DNA of 64,000 nucleotides from Acanthornis magna (taxonomy: Eukaryota > Chordata > Aves > Passeriformes > Acanthizidae): the NCBI GenBank assembly GCA_036785705.1, contig JAWUZG010000028.1, forward strand, positions 682,001-746,000. Reading direction: 5' to 3'. The notes beneath the pieces are model-generated. The model was not told the origin of the DNA. It saw only the letters and a list, made by a program, of their open reading frames with translations, and ran no database searches. Both the position numbers and the translations under genes were made by a program. Below are positions 37,601 to 52,600 of this stretch, piece by piece. Numbering within the stretch: the first letter of the stretch is position 1; each line of letters opens with the position of its first letter.

Positions 37601-40600
37601 GGGGGGAGGTTAAAGCCCACTCACCATTGCTGTTGGCAGGGAATGGCACACTGGGCTGCTTCAGGCCATAGGGCCCCACCATCCTGGCAGGTCCCATGGA
37701 TCCTGCCTGGGGACCCTGCAGGAGCAGGTGCTGCCTGTACTCCATAGATGGGTTCCCTCTGTGAGCGTTGGTGGCTGCCATGGAGGATGGGACGTCTGGA
37801 GCGTTACTAACCTCGTAACTGTTGGGAATTCTGACGTGGAGCAGGTTGGAGAATGCTGCTACAACGCTACTGATGTTCTAAAAACGGCAATAAAAAACAC
37901 ACCTTTGTTAACATCAGACAGGCAGCTCGGACAGCAAAAATACAAATTATTAGAAGATTGCCAAGAGCAGTGTTATTGCACTGTAACCCCCTCAGAGTCA
38001 CTATATATGAAACAAATTAACTGCTCTTGTACTTCACATACGTAATAGAGGTTTATTCCTTTTACCTCAGCAGCTGTGGGATGTAAAGTAATTGCTACAG
38101 AGATAAGGCCAGATTTAGGACCATTCTGGGATGGTCCAAGCTGGGAGGCAAAGAAGCCAGAACCAGGTAACGCTCCTGAACCGGGTTCTGATTTTATGTA
38201 ATTCCTTTTGGCTTCTGAACCTGAAAATGAAACAAAATACAGGAAGTTAATCGTACACTCATGGGAATACAGAAAAAAACAATCCTAGCTGTAAGTATTC
38301 ACTCTGCTGCAGTCTCACCTTTCCCAGTGCTGCTGGGCAGGATGGGAATGATGGGAGATGGGACAGGTTCTGGGTTCTCCTCCTTTACAACCGACAAGTC
38401 TGGGTAGCGACTGATTTCCATTCCCACCACGCTTTCAGGAGAGGAAGAAGGAACAAAGCTATCAGGAGTGTCCCTGTCCTCACAGTGATCTTGAACCCTG
38501 GAACAAAACCCAAAAAACCTGTCACTACAGTACCATACTGCCTCAGGAAAAACACCTGTTTGTATCATTTTCTTCCACTTCAAGAGAGCAAGGTAAGGAA
38601 TTCCCAACAATTTAACAGAATCTGGAGTCTAGCAACAGCTGGAATCACCTATTTAATTATGCTGCTCTCTACACATGGAATGTTAAGAGTTAAAATGTTC
38701 TCTGTACTTCTGTGGCTGTGCACGAAGGATTTTGTTTCTCCATACCTTCAGAGTCTCATCCACTGAAAGATCACAGAATCTGCTCCAAATAGCTTTTTGA
38801 AGATGTCACGGAAAACCTACCTTAACTCCTCCTGGTTGTTGTGAGGTGGAGTTGGAAGTGAAGCAGGAACATCCACAGTTTTGGGGCCCTGAGCCATTGC
38901 TCTGGCTAATAAATCATCCTGTGGTCTGAAAGGCAACTGGAACTGCTTTGGCCCCAGAGCTTTGGTAACTGAAACCAGAAAGGCAGAGCACAATGAGACA
39001 TCTGGACAGCTTTTTCAGTGATAGACATCCTGTCTGCTGGGCGTGGGTGGGGCCTCATGGTGACACCACTCTCAGACACTTGGGAGCTCAAAAAATTGTG
39101 ACCATTCGGGATAAACCTCCATTTTTACAAAAACCTCCAAATTTTGAGCAAACAGGCTTTGGAAAGGCTTTGGAGTGTGCCTTCTGCCACTATGAGAGGA
39201 CGTTTACTTAAAAACCCCACAAAACTACAGAAAATCAACAATTTTGTAACAACAAAGGAAAAAGGGTGTGAAAAAAGGATTTTAATCACTGAATAGTCTT
39301 TACAAAGAGCCAGTATAAAGAACAGAAAGCAATTTTAACTGTCCAAATTATAAGCATCAGAAAATACATACTGACTGCACTCATTTTGGGTAGAGCTCAC
39401 TGAAGTAAAGAACTCACTCCAGTCATTTGTACTGGACTCAAAAAACTGATTACAAGGTTTTCTTTTTTATTTCTTTAGAGTGTGTCTAGCCCTCAGCATG
39501 TTTTTGAAAGGCAACAAGGAAAAGGCACCGACATCTGACACTACACTGGTGTAAAACATTTCTAGGTAGTAATGATTACAACCTTAAAAAGTCTGGGCAT
39601 TTTGTTTTTATAAAGGGGTATTGCAACTGAGAAGCATCCTAGGAGATAATCTGCAGGAGACTGAGGGGAGACCTCACAGCAGCCTCCTGCTTCCTCGTGA
39701 TGGGAAGCAGAAGGGAAGCTGATCTCTTCTCTGGTGACCAGTGGCAGGACCTGAGGGAATGGCCTGAAGCCATGTCACGGGAGGTTTAGTTTGGGTATCA
39801 GAAAAAGGTTCTTCACCCAGAGGGTGGCTGGGCACTGGAACAGGCTCCTCAGGGCAGTGGTCACAGCTTCAGCCTGACAAGAGTTCAGAAAGCATTTGGA
39901 CATGTGTCCAAAGCATTTGGACATGTGCCCCTAGGCACATTGTGGGATTCCTGGGGTTTTCCTGTGCAGGGCCAGGAGTGGGACTTGATGACCCTTGTGG
40001 GTCAAGTTCCAACTCAGTTTATTCTGTGATTCTAAGATCTGTTTTGCCATTTGCTACAGAACGGACTCACTTTTTACAGAGCCAACACACTGGAGCCTTA
40101 CCATCGTGGCCTCCCAGCACTCCAGCCTTGCCAGCGAGTTCCTCCGTGGTGGCGAAGCCGTTGACCAACTTCTGGCAGGCCACGGGCGGCGGCGTGGGAG
40201 GGAGAGAGGCTGGGGGGGTCGGGGGATTGCTCAGATTGTTCTGCTGCATGACATTAATTAAAGAACCATCAATCAGGATGGAGCACAGGGAGAGAACTCG
40301 CCTTGTTCAGTACCAGACAATGTAACCCACTCAGGGTTTTACAGCTAGATGTAGCACTGAAAAGCAGCCACAGCTGATGCCCGAGCATGTGACCAAATAC
40401 AGAAAGGTATCTACTGTAAAAGACACAATGATTTGCTTTTCTTGTATCAGTGATATCAGACACATGAGTAAACACTGCCAAATACATTACCAAAAGAAGA
40501 TGTGGCTAAACTGTTTACAGAAATGCACAAGGAACAATTTCAAACAAGTTCCTACAGTTTCAGCAAGGTCCAATTTCACGCTAAGAGAGCTATTCCACAG

Positions 40601-43600
40601 TGACTCTCCAGCACCATAAACAAGTCAGCTTCCCCAGTTTCCGCTGAAAGGGAAGCTGCCTCACATTCAGCTGTCACAGAAGCAGCCACCACGGAGCAGC
40701 AGATACTCTGCAAGTTCACATTTTGAGCTACTTCTCACCAATGTATTCAATTGCCCAAATCTCAAATGAAAATTAAATGAGAACTTCAGTATCTGTTTTT
40801 TGCTGCAGTCATGCCTACAAAGCTAATACACATTACTTACTTTGACCACATCAACTATTTCTGTAGGTCCCATTCTCAGCTTACATGCCGTGTAAGGCTG
40901 GAGGAACACCACTGGTTTTAACAGCTTCTTATATTAGGGTATCCAAGCAGGAAATTTGGTTCTGTCTGTTCAGTATCTTGCTGCCCTCCCAATATTGCAC
41001 TCTGATCTCAGAGACTGAATTCTAAATGCTGTGGGTTATTAACTCATCAACAAACAGTCTATTTCCTTCAGAGTTCCCAGGTTCTTAGTTAGGGCTTAGT
41101 GGGCAAATGAGAAAAAGTCTATTTCTATTTAATTCACATTACGAAATGTGCTTTAATGCTTTCAATGACTTTGCAAAGTACTGAGAATTCAGTCTTTTCT
41201 GCTCCACAAAACTGTAATTACAATTCTCATTATTTAGCATCCATTTGTTAAAAAAGAATTTGTAGTTTTTAATTAGTTTACAACAACATGGTTTCCAAAA
41301 CCAATTTCCACTTTCAGAGAGTAAAACAATGGTGGCTATTTCACCACTGCACTATCTAGTCTAGCAACAGAAGATTGTTTTTCTTCTAGTTGCATATAAG
41401 GCAGGAACTCTGGCCAGTAGTAATATTATCATGGACTTCCCTTCCCATAGAGAGCACACAGTGGAAATCCAGATTAAAACCATACCTTGTAAATGAGCTG
41501 GGAGTAGTAATCTGAAGCCCCATCAAGAGTAGCACTACCAAAACTTCCCACAAGTCGATTTCCACCATTTAGCTGGCCACTGCCATAGGGGAGAAAGTGG
41601 GCAAAGCTTACTCCAATTATTGGTTCCACCAAAGGCAGAAGAGAAAGTTGCTGTATTAAAAGAGAAAAAAAAACCCAGAAATTTATTTAAGTATAGTACA
41701 GAACACTGCAATTCTCCAGTCAGTAGAGTGGTTTCTAATTTGAAAGAAGAATTGGAATTTATCCACTGTCAGGAAACTGTCAAAGACAGGCCTGTCTGTT
41801 TGTTAAGGAATGTGGTCCCCTGTTCAGCTCTGGCTCCCTGCCAGCTCATCCAGAGGCTGCCAGGGCTGCCAGGAACTCCATGGCTTTGGGAATACCTGCC
41901 ATGTCAGCCTGCCTTCCAAAATGAAACAAACCCAAAACTTGTAAATTCTCTAGTTTTGTGGAAGTTCTCATTTTCCCCACCCTGTGCTCAAAATTTGACT
42001 TAATGGGAGAAAATTCCACTTCCATTGGGAGAAAACCTCTCTTCCACATCTCCTCTGGGCCGCCTTTCCCAGCACCTGCACACTCACCTGTTTCAGCTGG
42101 ATGAAGGTATCTGCATTAGGATAAACAGCCTGCTTTTCTTCTTCCTCTTTTTTCCTTTTCTTGGACCGGGGAGCTGCCTTCTCTCCCGTCCTCTGAGCCC
42201 GCTTGTTTCTCTGCTTCTTGGTTTCAGGTCCTACATCTGTTCTCTGGAGCTGGCTGTTACTACACCCAAATGTGCCTTGCATCGGGGCTCCTGCAGTTTG
42301 CTGGTGTGAAAAAAGGAAGTGCAGCAGAATTTTTGACATGTTAATACACAGTTCACTCCGATTTATGGCATGACTCTGAAAGCACAGGCACAGTGTAATA
42401 AATCTCACTGATAACAAAGTGTATTTTACTGGCAGGTGGAACTGCTAAACTGTCCCTACAGACAGAATTATGACCTTCCATTAACACCACTGACATCTGA
42501 AAACATCATTAAAAAATCGCAGGCCAGAAACATTCTCTTTTGAATACCCCCTAAAATAAAATGTACAGTTACATGTGCATGAAACCTTAGAGATGTTCAT
42601 GAGGGCCTAATGAAAGACAGATTTGGTGGCAGAAGAAAGGCGTGGAAGTTAATATAATACAAAAGTATTTTGAGGTTAGAAACAAAAAAAAAGGGTTGTG
42701 AAACATTTCTGGATTGTACCACTTGCTTAAATGCTTACAGTACAAATCTGCAAAGCCTTTCTTCCCATGGAAGCATAGCTGGGTAAAAGGGATGAGAATG
42801 GGACTCTAGTGCTACAGGGGCAAACTAAAATTAAGTCGGTTTTTTAGAAAATCCATTATTATTTTAAACAGCTCTAAATGACCCCTACCACAAGTATTCT
42901 CACTAATATTCCTGACACATTTTTCAACTGTGGATTTTTAACATTTACTTAAATTACCTGCTGCTCACAATCACCTTTATTTTTATGAGTATTTACTCAT
43001 TTTAACTCTGTTTAAATTTTAAGGATGAATTTAGAGTTTAGGCAGTCAAAACCCAAAAGCAGAGATTTACTTGTGGACAAAAGGCAGGAAATGAGGCAAA
43101 AGTTCTTCAAAGCTGTTTCCTCCACCCTTGCACAAGTGTTATGTCCCTTCTTTTTCACACATGCCCACAGTAAGGCACAAACTAGTGACCACAGTGTAGC
43201 AAAACCAGTACCAGGCTCACCATTCCTTCAGCTGGACTCTGCTTCTCTGCTAACTTCTTATCCCCAGAAGCCTCTTCTTCTGCTCGGCCACTGTTCTCCG
43301 GTTTCTGATTTAGAAGAGATGAGGACTTCTTGTTTTTTAGCAGGTGTTTCAGCAGTTCATTCCCTGACTCTCCTTTGGCTGCTGGAGCACCAGGTGCCTG
43401 TGCAGGACTCGGAGCTGAAGAGGTCAGCTGTGAGGTGACCTTATCCTCCTCCACCTTAATACTGCTCGGATTTTCTGGTTTAGGCTCAGCTTGACCTGAG
43501 CATTGATCAGTTTCTGCCTTTTCCAGTTTAACTTCTTGAAGGCTGGTGGGTGTGTCTGTTTTAGCCTTTTCCGCCTCTGCACTCCCAGAGGGCTGTTTCT

Positions 43601-46600
43601 GGGACACGCTGCCGCTGGGGAGCTTCCCCTCCAGCTCCGGGGAGCTCCGGCTCTCTCCCACGCTGGATGTCGAGGGGCCTGTTAACTCCACGGATTCCTG
43701 TTCATCCTGGTGCCGTGGCTCATTGGGGGTGTTCACCGTGGGGGTGGAGGTAGCATCAGAAATGGTTGGGGTTGATGGTGCAGTGATATCCGAGTGCGGA
43801 GTTGACGGGGCTTTTATTGACTCGGCATCGTCGTCCTTTTTCTTTTTCCGTGTCCTTTTCTTTTTGCCTTTCTCTTCGGGGATGATGTCAGAATACAGCT
43901 GGATGAGAGACTGGCCTGACACAGGGATGTTTGCTGCCTGGGGTACACCAGCGTCCGGCCCACACGGGGCACCGCTCCCCAGCACTGGGGACGAAGGTAC
44001 AGCAGAAGGGAACGGAGGCCTGACCTGGTTCTGAGCAAAGGCAGCCCCGGGGAGATTCCCATGTGTTTGTTTTACGTTATGGAAATTGGGGGCTCCACCT
44101 GGAACAGCAGATGCATCAGCTCCAAAAGGTGCAGGTCCCACTGGCCTTCGCTCAGCGCTCTGCATAAAATTGGTGGCAGGAGGGGAGGTCACAGCACCCT
44201 GCTGCAGGATCTGCCCCATCTGCTGCTGCTGCTGCGGGGACGGCTGCAGGGGCCGTGGGGTTTGCATGAAATCACAAGGCAGCTCAGAATTGAAGAAAGG
44301 TATCTGAGATAAGGATGTTTTGTTGTTTAATTCAGGCCCCATCATACTGTGCTGCTCCAGCTCCATCCTCTGCTGCAGAGCTCTGTGTCGATCCACCTCC
44401 TGCATCAGCTGGATGCGCTGCCGCTCCTGCTGCTCCCGTAAGCGCTCCTTTCGCTCCCGCTCCTGGAAACTTTCACTGAAAGGGTTGTTGTCCTCAAACT
44501 CCACCCTTGGGGGTGGCCCTGACTGTGCAGCTGCGTTTGGACCAGGCACAGGAGCCGGTGTACCAGCAGTAATTGGCAATGGTGTCATGGGAGGCTGCAT
44601 CCTTGCTGGATTCATGGACATGTGACTCCCAGGGGCACTTGCAGGTTGCCATCCAGATAAATTTGGCATCCTGGTGGGGTTGGATTGCCCAGGGATCACC
44701 ACTGCGTGCTGCTGATGCTGGAGCTGCTGTGCCACCATGGGGAAGTTCTGCTGATTCATTGCTGGTGCTGTTCCCCCTGGAACCATGGGAGGCTGAGCCT
44801 GGACACCTGGCATTATGGAATGGGGGGCCATCCCACACTGCTGCTGCTGCTGCTGCTTGATCCGATATTCCTCAATCAGCTCTGCGTGCTCCTTCTGCTG
44901 CTTCCGGATCTAAACATTGAAACAGTCGTTATTCATCCCTGCCATGTACTGGCTGTGTAAGCAGCATAAACTATGTAACTCACCACTGTAATTCCAAGCG
45001 ACAACGAACCTCAGGCAAAACCAGCATTTCTGCAGTGTTTTTAATGCTAAACAGCCATCATTTCATTAGAAGTACTCCCCATCCCAAGACTTCAGAAAAA
45101 ACAGCAGCGCCTCAAAGTTCTAATTACACACCAAGATGGCACTGTGGTAGAGAACAGACCAACCTAAACCAACAGTGATCCTTATTCTACATATTTTACC
45201 ATCCATGCACAGGATAAAAACTGTTGGGGACAGACAGGAAACAGAAAACAGTGAGATGGACGATGTTCACACATCAGCAATGTTTTTAAAAGATGCAACT
45301 GGAAAGGAAAAGTTGGCAAGAAAACAGTGATTGAGATTCCCATTTGTTCATGTGCAGATCCTCAAACACCTCACATCAGATGAAAATGCAACTGCTGCTG
45401 GAAAATTTAAAATGTTAACACCAAAGTAAACTCAATGTGGACACTACAAGTTAAGCCTTGTCGTTCAGGCAAATAGGAGAAGTCAACAGAAGGATATGAC
45501 AGTGTCAACTGGACAAGCAAAAGAATTTCAGATACACTGCAGATACTGAACTAAACTTGTCTCTACAAAACTAAAAGGACTTGCAATCCGGTGGTTAATG
45601 ACCCACACATTATAGAAAATCTCCCTCTCTTACTTCTGTTCATTAGATTGGGACTTCCACAGCTTCCGCTTGCTGTCTGTAGGGATAGAAAAACTCTGTA
45701 ACATAATTTGAGTTGTTTGATAGCCCTCTCCTTTATCTGAAACAAGGGATAAGACAGAAAGCTGGGGATAGCACTGATGCCACAGGACCCACTTCAGGCT
45801 GCAGGACAGATGTACCCAAAACGTTATTTACACAATAATCCCAGGTCCAAGATGATTTACGAGCTCTGCCTTGGCACTGACACTGCACAGTGCCACTGAC
45901 TGGATCCATCTGTACTGCACAGATCCAGTGCTCCAAGGCTTCTCTGTGGTCCTACAGCACTAAACTTGTGCTGGTTCTGTGGGGCTGTACCATGAGCCAT
46001 CCAAAGCACTACACCCTGCAGGGTCTGCAGGGGTGGATCAGCTGTGGCTGTCACTGGAATGAGCTGAGGTGTCCAAGGCCCAGAGCTGAGCACACCCAGA
46101 GGCCCTGGGCCGACCTGGAGATTTCCGCAGTGCAGGGAGAGCAGGGCAGAGCCTGTGAGCACAGGCATGGTGCCACAGGGGCCATCTGGCAGTGTCTGCG
46201 TGGCTCCATGCCTGGGCTCTAACCCTGGCTCACATCAGCTCGTGGGGCACAGCCAGCTCCGGGTTCTCCGGGACCGTGTCCAGGACCAGCCACTCACAGG
46301 GACCCAGGAGCTCTTTTTTCTCTCCATACATACAGAGACCTTTCAAAAACTAAGAGAACCTTGATTACAGAAAAATGATTTGATCTGATTCAAAAGAGTG
46401 GCAAATTGCTTCCAATAGAAGATCCTTAAAACTATACTTTAAATCTCATTTAAGCTCCTAGAAGGTACAGAACAAAATGCTGCTTAGGAGGTGGATAAAT
46501 CAATCATTGGTCTAAGTCAATGAATAAAGGGCAGTGGATGGCATCTGCCAGCTGTAGATTAAACTTAAATTTAAAAATTACAAATAAGAGAACCTTAATC

Positions 46601-49600
46601 ATGGGGCAGTAAATGAATCTGCCAGCAATGTCATGATTAGCAGCTGTTACTTCAGTCTAACTCCACTATAAGATTAGACTGTCATATGTATAATAAAGAT
46701 TGGTTAAAGAGAATTTTTTTCAGTTATTCTACTTGTAATTCATTGTGGAAGGGAAAAAAAAATTACGCAGACATAATTTACTCACTCCATCCCTCTTCCA
46801 CACACTGGAAAAATGAGCCAACTAATATCCCATTCAGCACATACTCTGTCTAGAAGTAACACAGGAGGAAGAACTCGAGGGACAGCTATCACTCAGGACT
46901 TCATTCCAAGCTGTCTGCTGCCAGTTTTTTCCTTCATATTAGTAAAGGATGATTCTAGAGCATTTTCATTTTCAGCAGGACTAGCTGATCCTGACAATCG
47001 TGCCAGACAATTTATAAACAATGTCTTGAGGAACACAGCATTCATTACTGGTGGGCAAAGCACAGATTTAGCAAACCTATCACAGGTTTCATCTCACTTA
47101 TTATAATCACAGTTACAATATGTGAAATTCCAACTGAATGTAAGGAAAGAAAAACAAAGTCCAGTGGAAGTGGTTAGATGTAGAAACAGGGGCCCAGAGA
47201 GGCTGGGAAATCTCTACCCTTGCAGACGTACGAAACTTGACTGGCAAGATGCTGAGTAACCTGATTTAATCGTGAAGCTACTTCTCCTTTGATCATAACT
47301 AAAAGATCTCCAGATATCCTTTGACCTGTGTTATTCCGTGACACAATACAGATGATCAGCATCTAGGAATGAGACAGACCATAAAACTAAACTAACACTA
47401 CAGATATCATGGAGAGAGATTTTCAAACAGTAAAAAAAGAAGATTGGGTTATGAGGCTCATTCAAGCCTGAAACAAAGCCCTGCATGCTAGAACTTTCTC
47501 TGAATATTTAATTTTTGCTTTGCATGGTGCCAGGAACTCTGCTGCAAGTCATTTTGCTAAGGAATTCCCTTCTTCTCGAAGTACTAACCCAGCTTTTTGT
47601 CGTAACGTTTGCCAGAGCACATTCCTTTGCAGCTCCAGTGTCACCTACACTCCAGAGCAAAGCTGTTCCACACGCAGAACAGAACAGGGTGTGGCTCTCT
47701 TCAGGTAGAGCTCCACTGTATCTTTCAGAAGATTTAAAGGAAAGAATCATACCAGCGTGACAGCTCAGTGCCAAGGTGAGCAGTTTGGATTCCAGATGAT
47801 TACCTGATCTAGCTGTTTCTGGACCATACTTTGCTGCTCAGTAACATGTTTAAGCTGTTCTGCATCTTCCTCTGGGAACTCCCGGCCAGCTTTCTTGGCT
47901 GTGCGCTGTTTGGCTGAGAGGGCCTTTTTGGATTTTCTGTGTGCTCCAATCTGCTCCTCCAGGTACTTCTGTTGCATTTGAAGAAGCTGTTGTGTATCTT
48001 GCAGCCATTCCTCATATTGCTTTCTTTGTGAATCATCTGGAGAGAAGGGAAATGAAGTGTGATATGATCTCATCCTGGAGATGAGCCATCATCCTACTTT
48101 TCAGAGCTCAAGTTTAACCATCAGGTTCCCCCCTTATTTTAAGAAATTAGTGATCAAATTCAGCCAAATTTGACAGAGAATTTGGTATTTCAAGAAATAT
48201 TAAGTTCTTGGAGAGACTGGAGTAAAGGAGATAGATAGCCAAATTACTGCATTTGTGAGAGAAAGCAGTTTTAACAGAGTCATTGCAGGAGCCATCAGCC
48301 CTCTGTTAAGCCAGCAAACGTGCACTTGTTAATGAGCAAATGTAAATTTGGGAACCGCTACAGAACCCAGTGATTCCCTGTCCTGCCAGAGAACAGAGGA
48401 CATGGAAGATCTCTGAAAGTACTCAAGTACAAAGAGATTAGGGAGCAAGGACATACACTTACAGGAAACACAGCCTGTTTAATTCTGGTGTTTGTGGAAA
48501 ACTGTTGTACATACAAAATTTATTTTTATTCCTGTGTCTAAGAAAAAGATTAAAATGATGAACACCATCAAATATTCATGAAGTGAAAGAAAGATACTGT
48601 CTTTGCAAAAATCACTTCATCAGCATCAGTCCTCAGCACAGGGCCTTCAGCACCAATGCCATTTTCTCCCCTCAAAATAAACGCCTCTCATTTAGGCTGT
48701 AACCGAGATATTACTCTCCTTACAAATAAGAAATGCTCATTTGCTACGGGCAGTCCATTGCTCTCTGCTGTTTTTCTGGAGGCAAAACAACCATGTCTGA
48801 TAACACTGGATCTGCACTAAGCACAGGAAGCAAGAGAGAACGTTGGTGATGGTGTCATTTCTCTCCTGACCACATTTTCAGTGAGCTGGGACACCAAGAG
48901 ATCAGCATGGATCTTCCTTGTAAATGTCCTTGTTTAACAGGGATACCACACAGCAGAATGATGTCAATATAACCACATCCTCCTTGTGCTCCAGACCCTG
49001 TCACCTTCTACCTCACAAGTCACTGTGCCAGTGACAGCTTCGACTCTGAACAGCTCCACTAAACCCACTCAGTATGAGCTACAGCCTCGAGGGTGCTGTG
49101 CTTTCTGGGGCAAATTCTGCAGAACTGACCCCACAACCTGAGGGGACAACTGAGTGGAAACACTGAGAGTAACATGAGCAACATGAAAGTACTGAAGTAT
49201 TAATGGGTTCCAGGTAAAAGTAACTACTACTGAACTGAGAAACAGATTTACTCAAGTGCTCAGAACCCACCATCACCAAACCAGAGCAGGGCGGTGCTGA
49301 GCACCATGTGAAATCTCACCACAAATAATTAACACAGATAATATTGCCAAAGCTCCTCAGTGCTACTACTCCAGCTTCTGGAAAATGTGAAGGTGTTGAC
49401 TACTGTTTCTTATTCATAAATATCAAATGAAGTATTTGTAGTGACAGAAACACTTTTTTAGACATGGTCTTCCTCTCCCAACATATGCTTAGTTTAATTT
49501 CTTCTAATAAATCTTTCTCATCACAGAAACTAGGATTCACAATTGATCTGGGGCAGCCAAAAGCATGGAATGCAAAAAGTTAGTGCTTTATATTCCTGCT

Positions 49601-52600
49601 TTCAACAACTGTGCTTCACAGCCAGGCTTGCCTAACTAATGCCTGGAAAGCTTTTTCTTGTATTTGTTCAAATGACAATGATGCAGCACAAAACTATTTT
49701 GCTTTTGAAACTGAAAAACCCATCAATACAGACAGTTGTTCTCACTGAGCTCAGAATACTACAACACAACCAAAGATCAGGTTTCTCATATAGCAGTCTC
49801 CCAGTTATTACTGCTCTCACACAAACCCAAATAATGCTAATTTACTGTTTCGCTCTTTCCTTATGATGTTTTGTTGATGGCAGCTTCTAAAAAAAAAGTT
49901 AACAGCATCTGTTACACACCCCTTCATTATCTGGCATCATAATACCTCAAATGACTCAATTTTAAAAGGATGATTTTTGAAGAGACAGGTTCCATATATG
50001 GATAGTTCATCTTAAAGAAAACAGAACTGCAAAATGAAAAAAAAGAAATCATACAATAAATTATTAAATCTTTACTTACTGACAAAACCAGGACCAAAAT
50101 TGGGAGGATTAGGTCTAGAAATCTGAGGTGTCAAACTTCCATCCTAGAAATTCCAGTAAAACAGACACACAAGGATATTAAATCATTATTCAATTAAAGT
50201 AACCAAAACTTAGTTACCATTATTAAAAGGTTTTGTTTCAAGCCCATATCAAGTTGCATTACCTGTGTAATTGCCTGTTGCATATGATTTTGGCCTTCAC
50301 TGGTCTGAGCCCCTGGCACTGGCTGACCCATAAAGGGAAACCTGTTGATAAACAATGACAAACTGTAACCTCAAAAACTGGCATTTTAGGAGAGAGGCAA
50401 CCTTTTCTACTATGGTCATTTAAAAAAAGCATTCAAATATTTTACAGACATTCACTTGAACTTCTGTACCAAACCTTTTCAACATGTGGAGAATACAGAC
50501 AATATTTTGCCCTTGGTTGAAACTATTGCATTTTACATTTTTCAAAGAGATGAAATAAACATGACCTACTGGGCTAGGACAGTGAAAACACACAAACACA
50601 CAAACCTGTATTTTTATTTTAGTATTTTGTAGTTTAAAGAAAAACAGTTTAATGTATTTAGCTTTCATGGTCACCAGCACAGTCAGCTGGGGCTGGGTAA
50701 ATGTACACCTTGGGTAAGCCATGTATTATCATGGGGCACAGGACAGAGAAAACACTGTTGAAAGGGCCACACAAAAAGAACAGGCACAGATCCTCCCTGG
50801 CCCATGGATTCCCCACCCACACTAAGGTCAGTCATGGTGGAGCCTGCACCGTTCACAGCTCCTTTTGTCCTCAGACGGGATTTAAGGAGAGGACAGAACT
50901 TCCACTGCTTGGGCTAAACCTTGATTATACCCAGCATAAAATGATTTACTGCAACATGAAGCTCCACTGTTACATGAACACCCAGAGTTTTCTAGCACAG
51001 CCTGTGGGAGATGTGTCATTACCTCATGATTAAGTGGGAAAACAAGAAGAGTATCAACAGTGAAGCCATGTTGACCAATGACATTGCAACTGGAACACAC
51101 GACTGATGCATCTGAATACCTTTCATAGTTCCTACTGCCACACTGGCTTTATTGCTAGGAGATAATCCTGTGTTAGCATAGACTGTGAACTACATGACAG
51201 AAAGAATTTTTTTCCATTTCCTGCATGCAGTTTCCCCAAACTCTGTCATTCCCTTTTACATTTTGCAGTCCTAAAGAATGGTATCAAGTATTGCCTACCT
51301 GTTCATGACCATTGGTGGCATCCCCATGTTGCTCTGTGCCATGACTTTGTTGATCCCCTTCAGAGCCACCATTTTTGCCTTCATTATGGGATCTGTAATC
51401 GCATCAAAATCTGTAAGAGAAAAACAGCAGCAGTGAATCACACAGCTGAACATTACATTCCAGTTATTAAATGGAAATGACTTGTTTACATTTATTTCTT
51501 GTGCAAATCTTCAGTAAAACAACATTACTGCATTCCTATTTCACATTAATTGTCTTCCCCACTTTGAAACTCAAGGTTAATGAGCAGTTTCACATATCCT
51601 ATAAGAGAAGTTGGTCCAGCAACAGCTGTCCTTGTTTTCAGCCACAACATACGAACAAAAACAGGTCAGTCTGAGAGTCTGGGAAGAGCTCTAGACCAAA
51701 TCTGGCCTATGACCCAACAGATTAATAAATTCTATTTATAGATTTAAGACTCAGGAACCTGAGTTGTTTCTGTGAGCTCAGCTGGCAACTGGCACATCAT
51801 CACTAAGGCACTGTAAGAATCGCCTTGATGGTCACTGTAATTACAACTTATACAATTCTCAAAATTTAGTGCCTCATTAATAACAATTAAATGATAGTGA
51901 TGGTCTTGAGTTGAATGTTTAAAATGATGAGTTATATTAAAGAAGCAACCAGTTTTTCTTAGTTTTTTTTAGTATAAGCAGAATTATTTGTGATGTTTCT
52001 GGGCCTGGCCTAGACTGTGAGTTGCAACAGCCTTCCATGATCCCTTTCCTTGAGACACACTAAACACTGCAAAAAAATCATAAAACAACCATAAACATAA
52101 AATTGATAGATCAAATATCAAAAGGTCAACTACTGCTTAGGTAGTTGACTTAAAAGGTCACTTAATTTTGTTTAGAGGATGCACTTACTCCCTATCACAT
52201 ATGAGAACCTAAAGTATAATGAGAGTATGTGACCACAGCTCATGTCACAAACATTATCAGTAAAGCAGAGTTACCCTGATGCTGGTAATGATAACAGGGG
52301 CCTTGACACAGAGTTCAGAATTCCACCTACATGCTCAATTTCCATACTCCCTTTGTACCTAATAGGCAGGTTTTTATCAAGCCACCTTCAAGCTCTAGGT
52401 ATTTAGCTGCTTCTTGCATTGCTGTGGATTATTTAACTATTTACCACTGCATTTTTAAAACACCAACCAGTACACAGACAAACAAAACACCCACATACCA
52501 ATATTGGGGAAAAACGGCTCCGAACGCTGGCGAATCATGGCTTGCATCTGTCGCTGCTGCTGCTGCTCCTGCCTTTCCTGATCCAAGAGATCCTGCAGAA

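Noticed and set aside
43503..44860. Long + strand open frames opposite KMT2C exon 12
   Set aside because: They are shadows of the conserved minus-strand coding exon; no promoter or splice evidence on the + strand.
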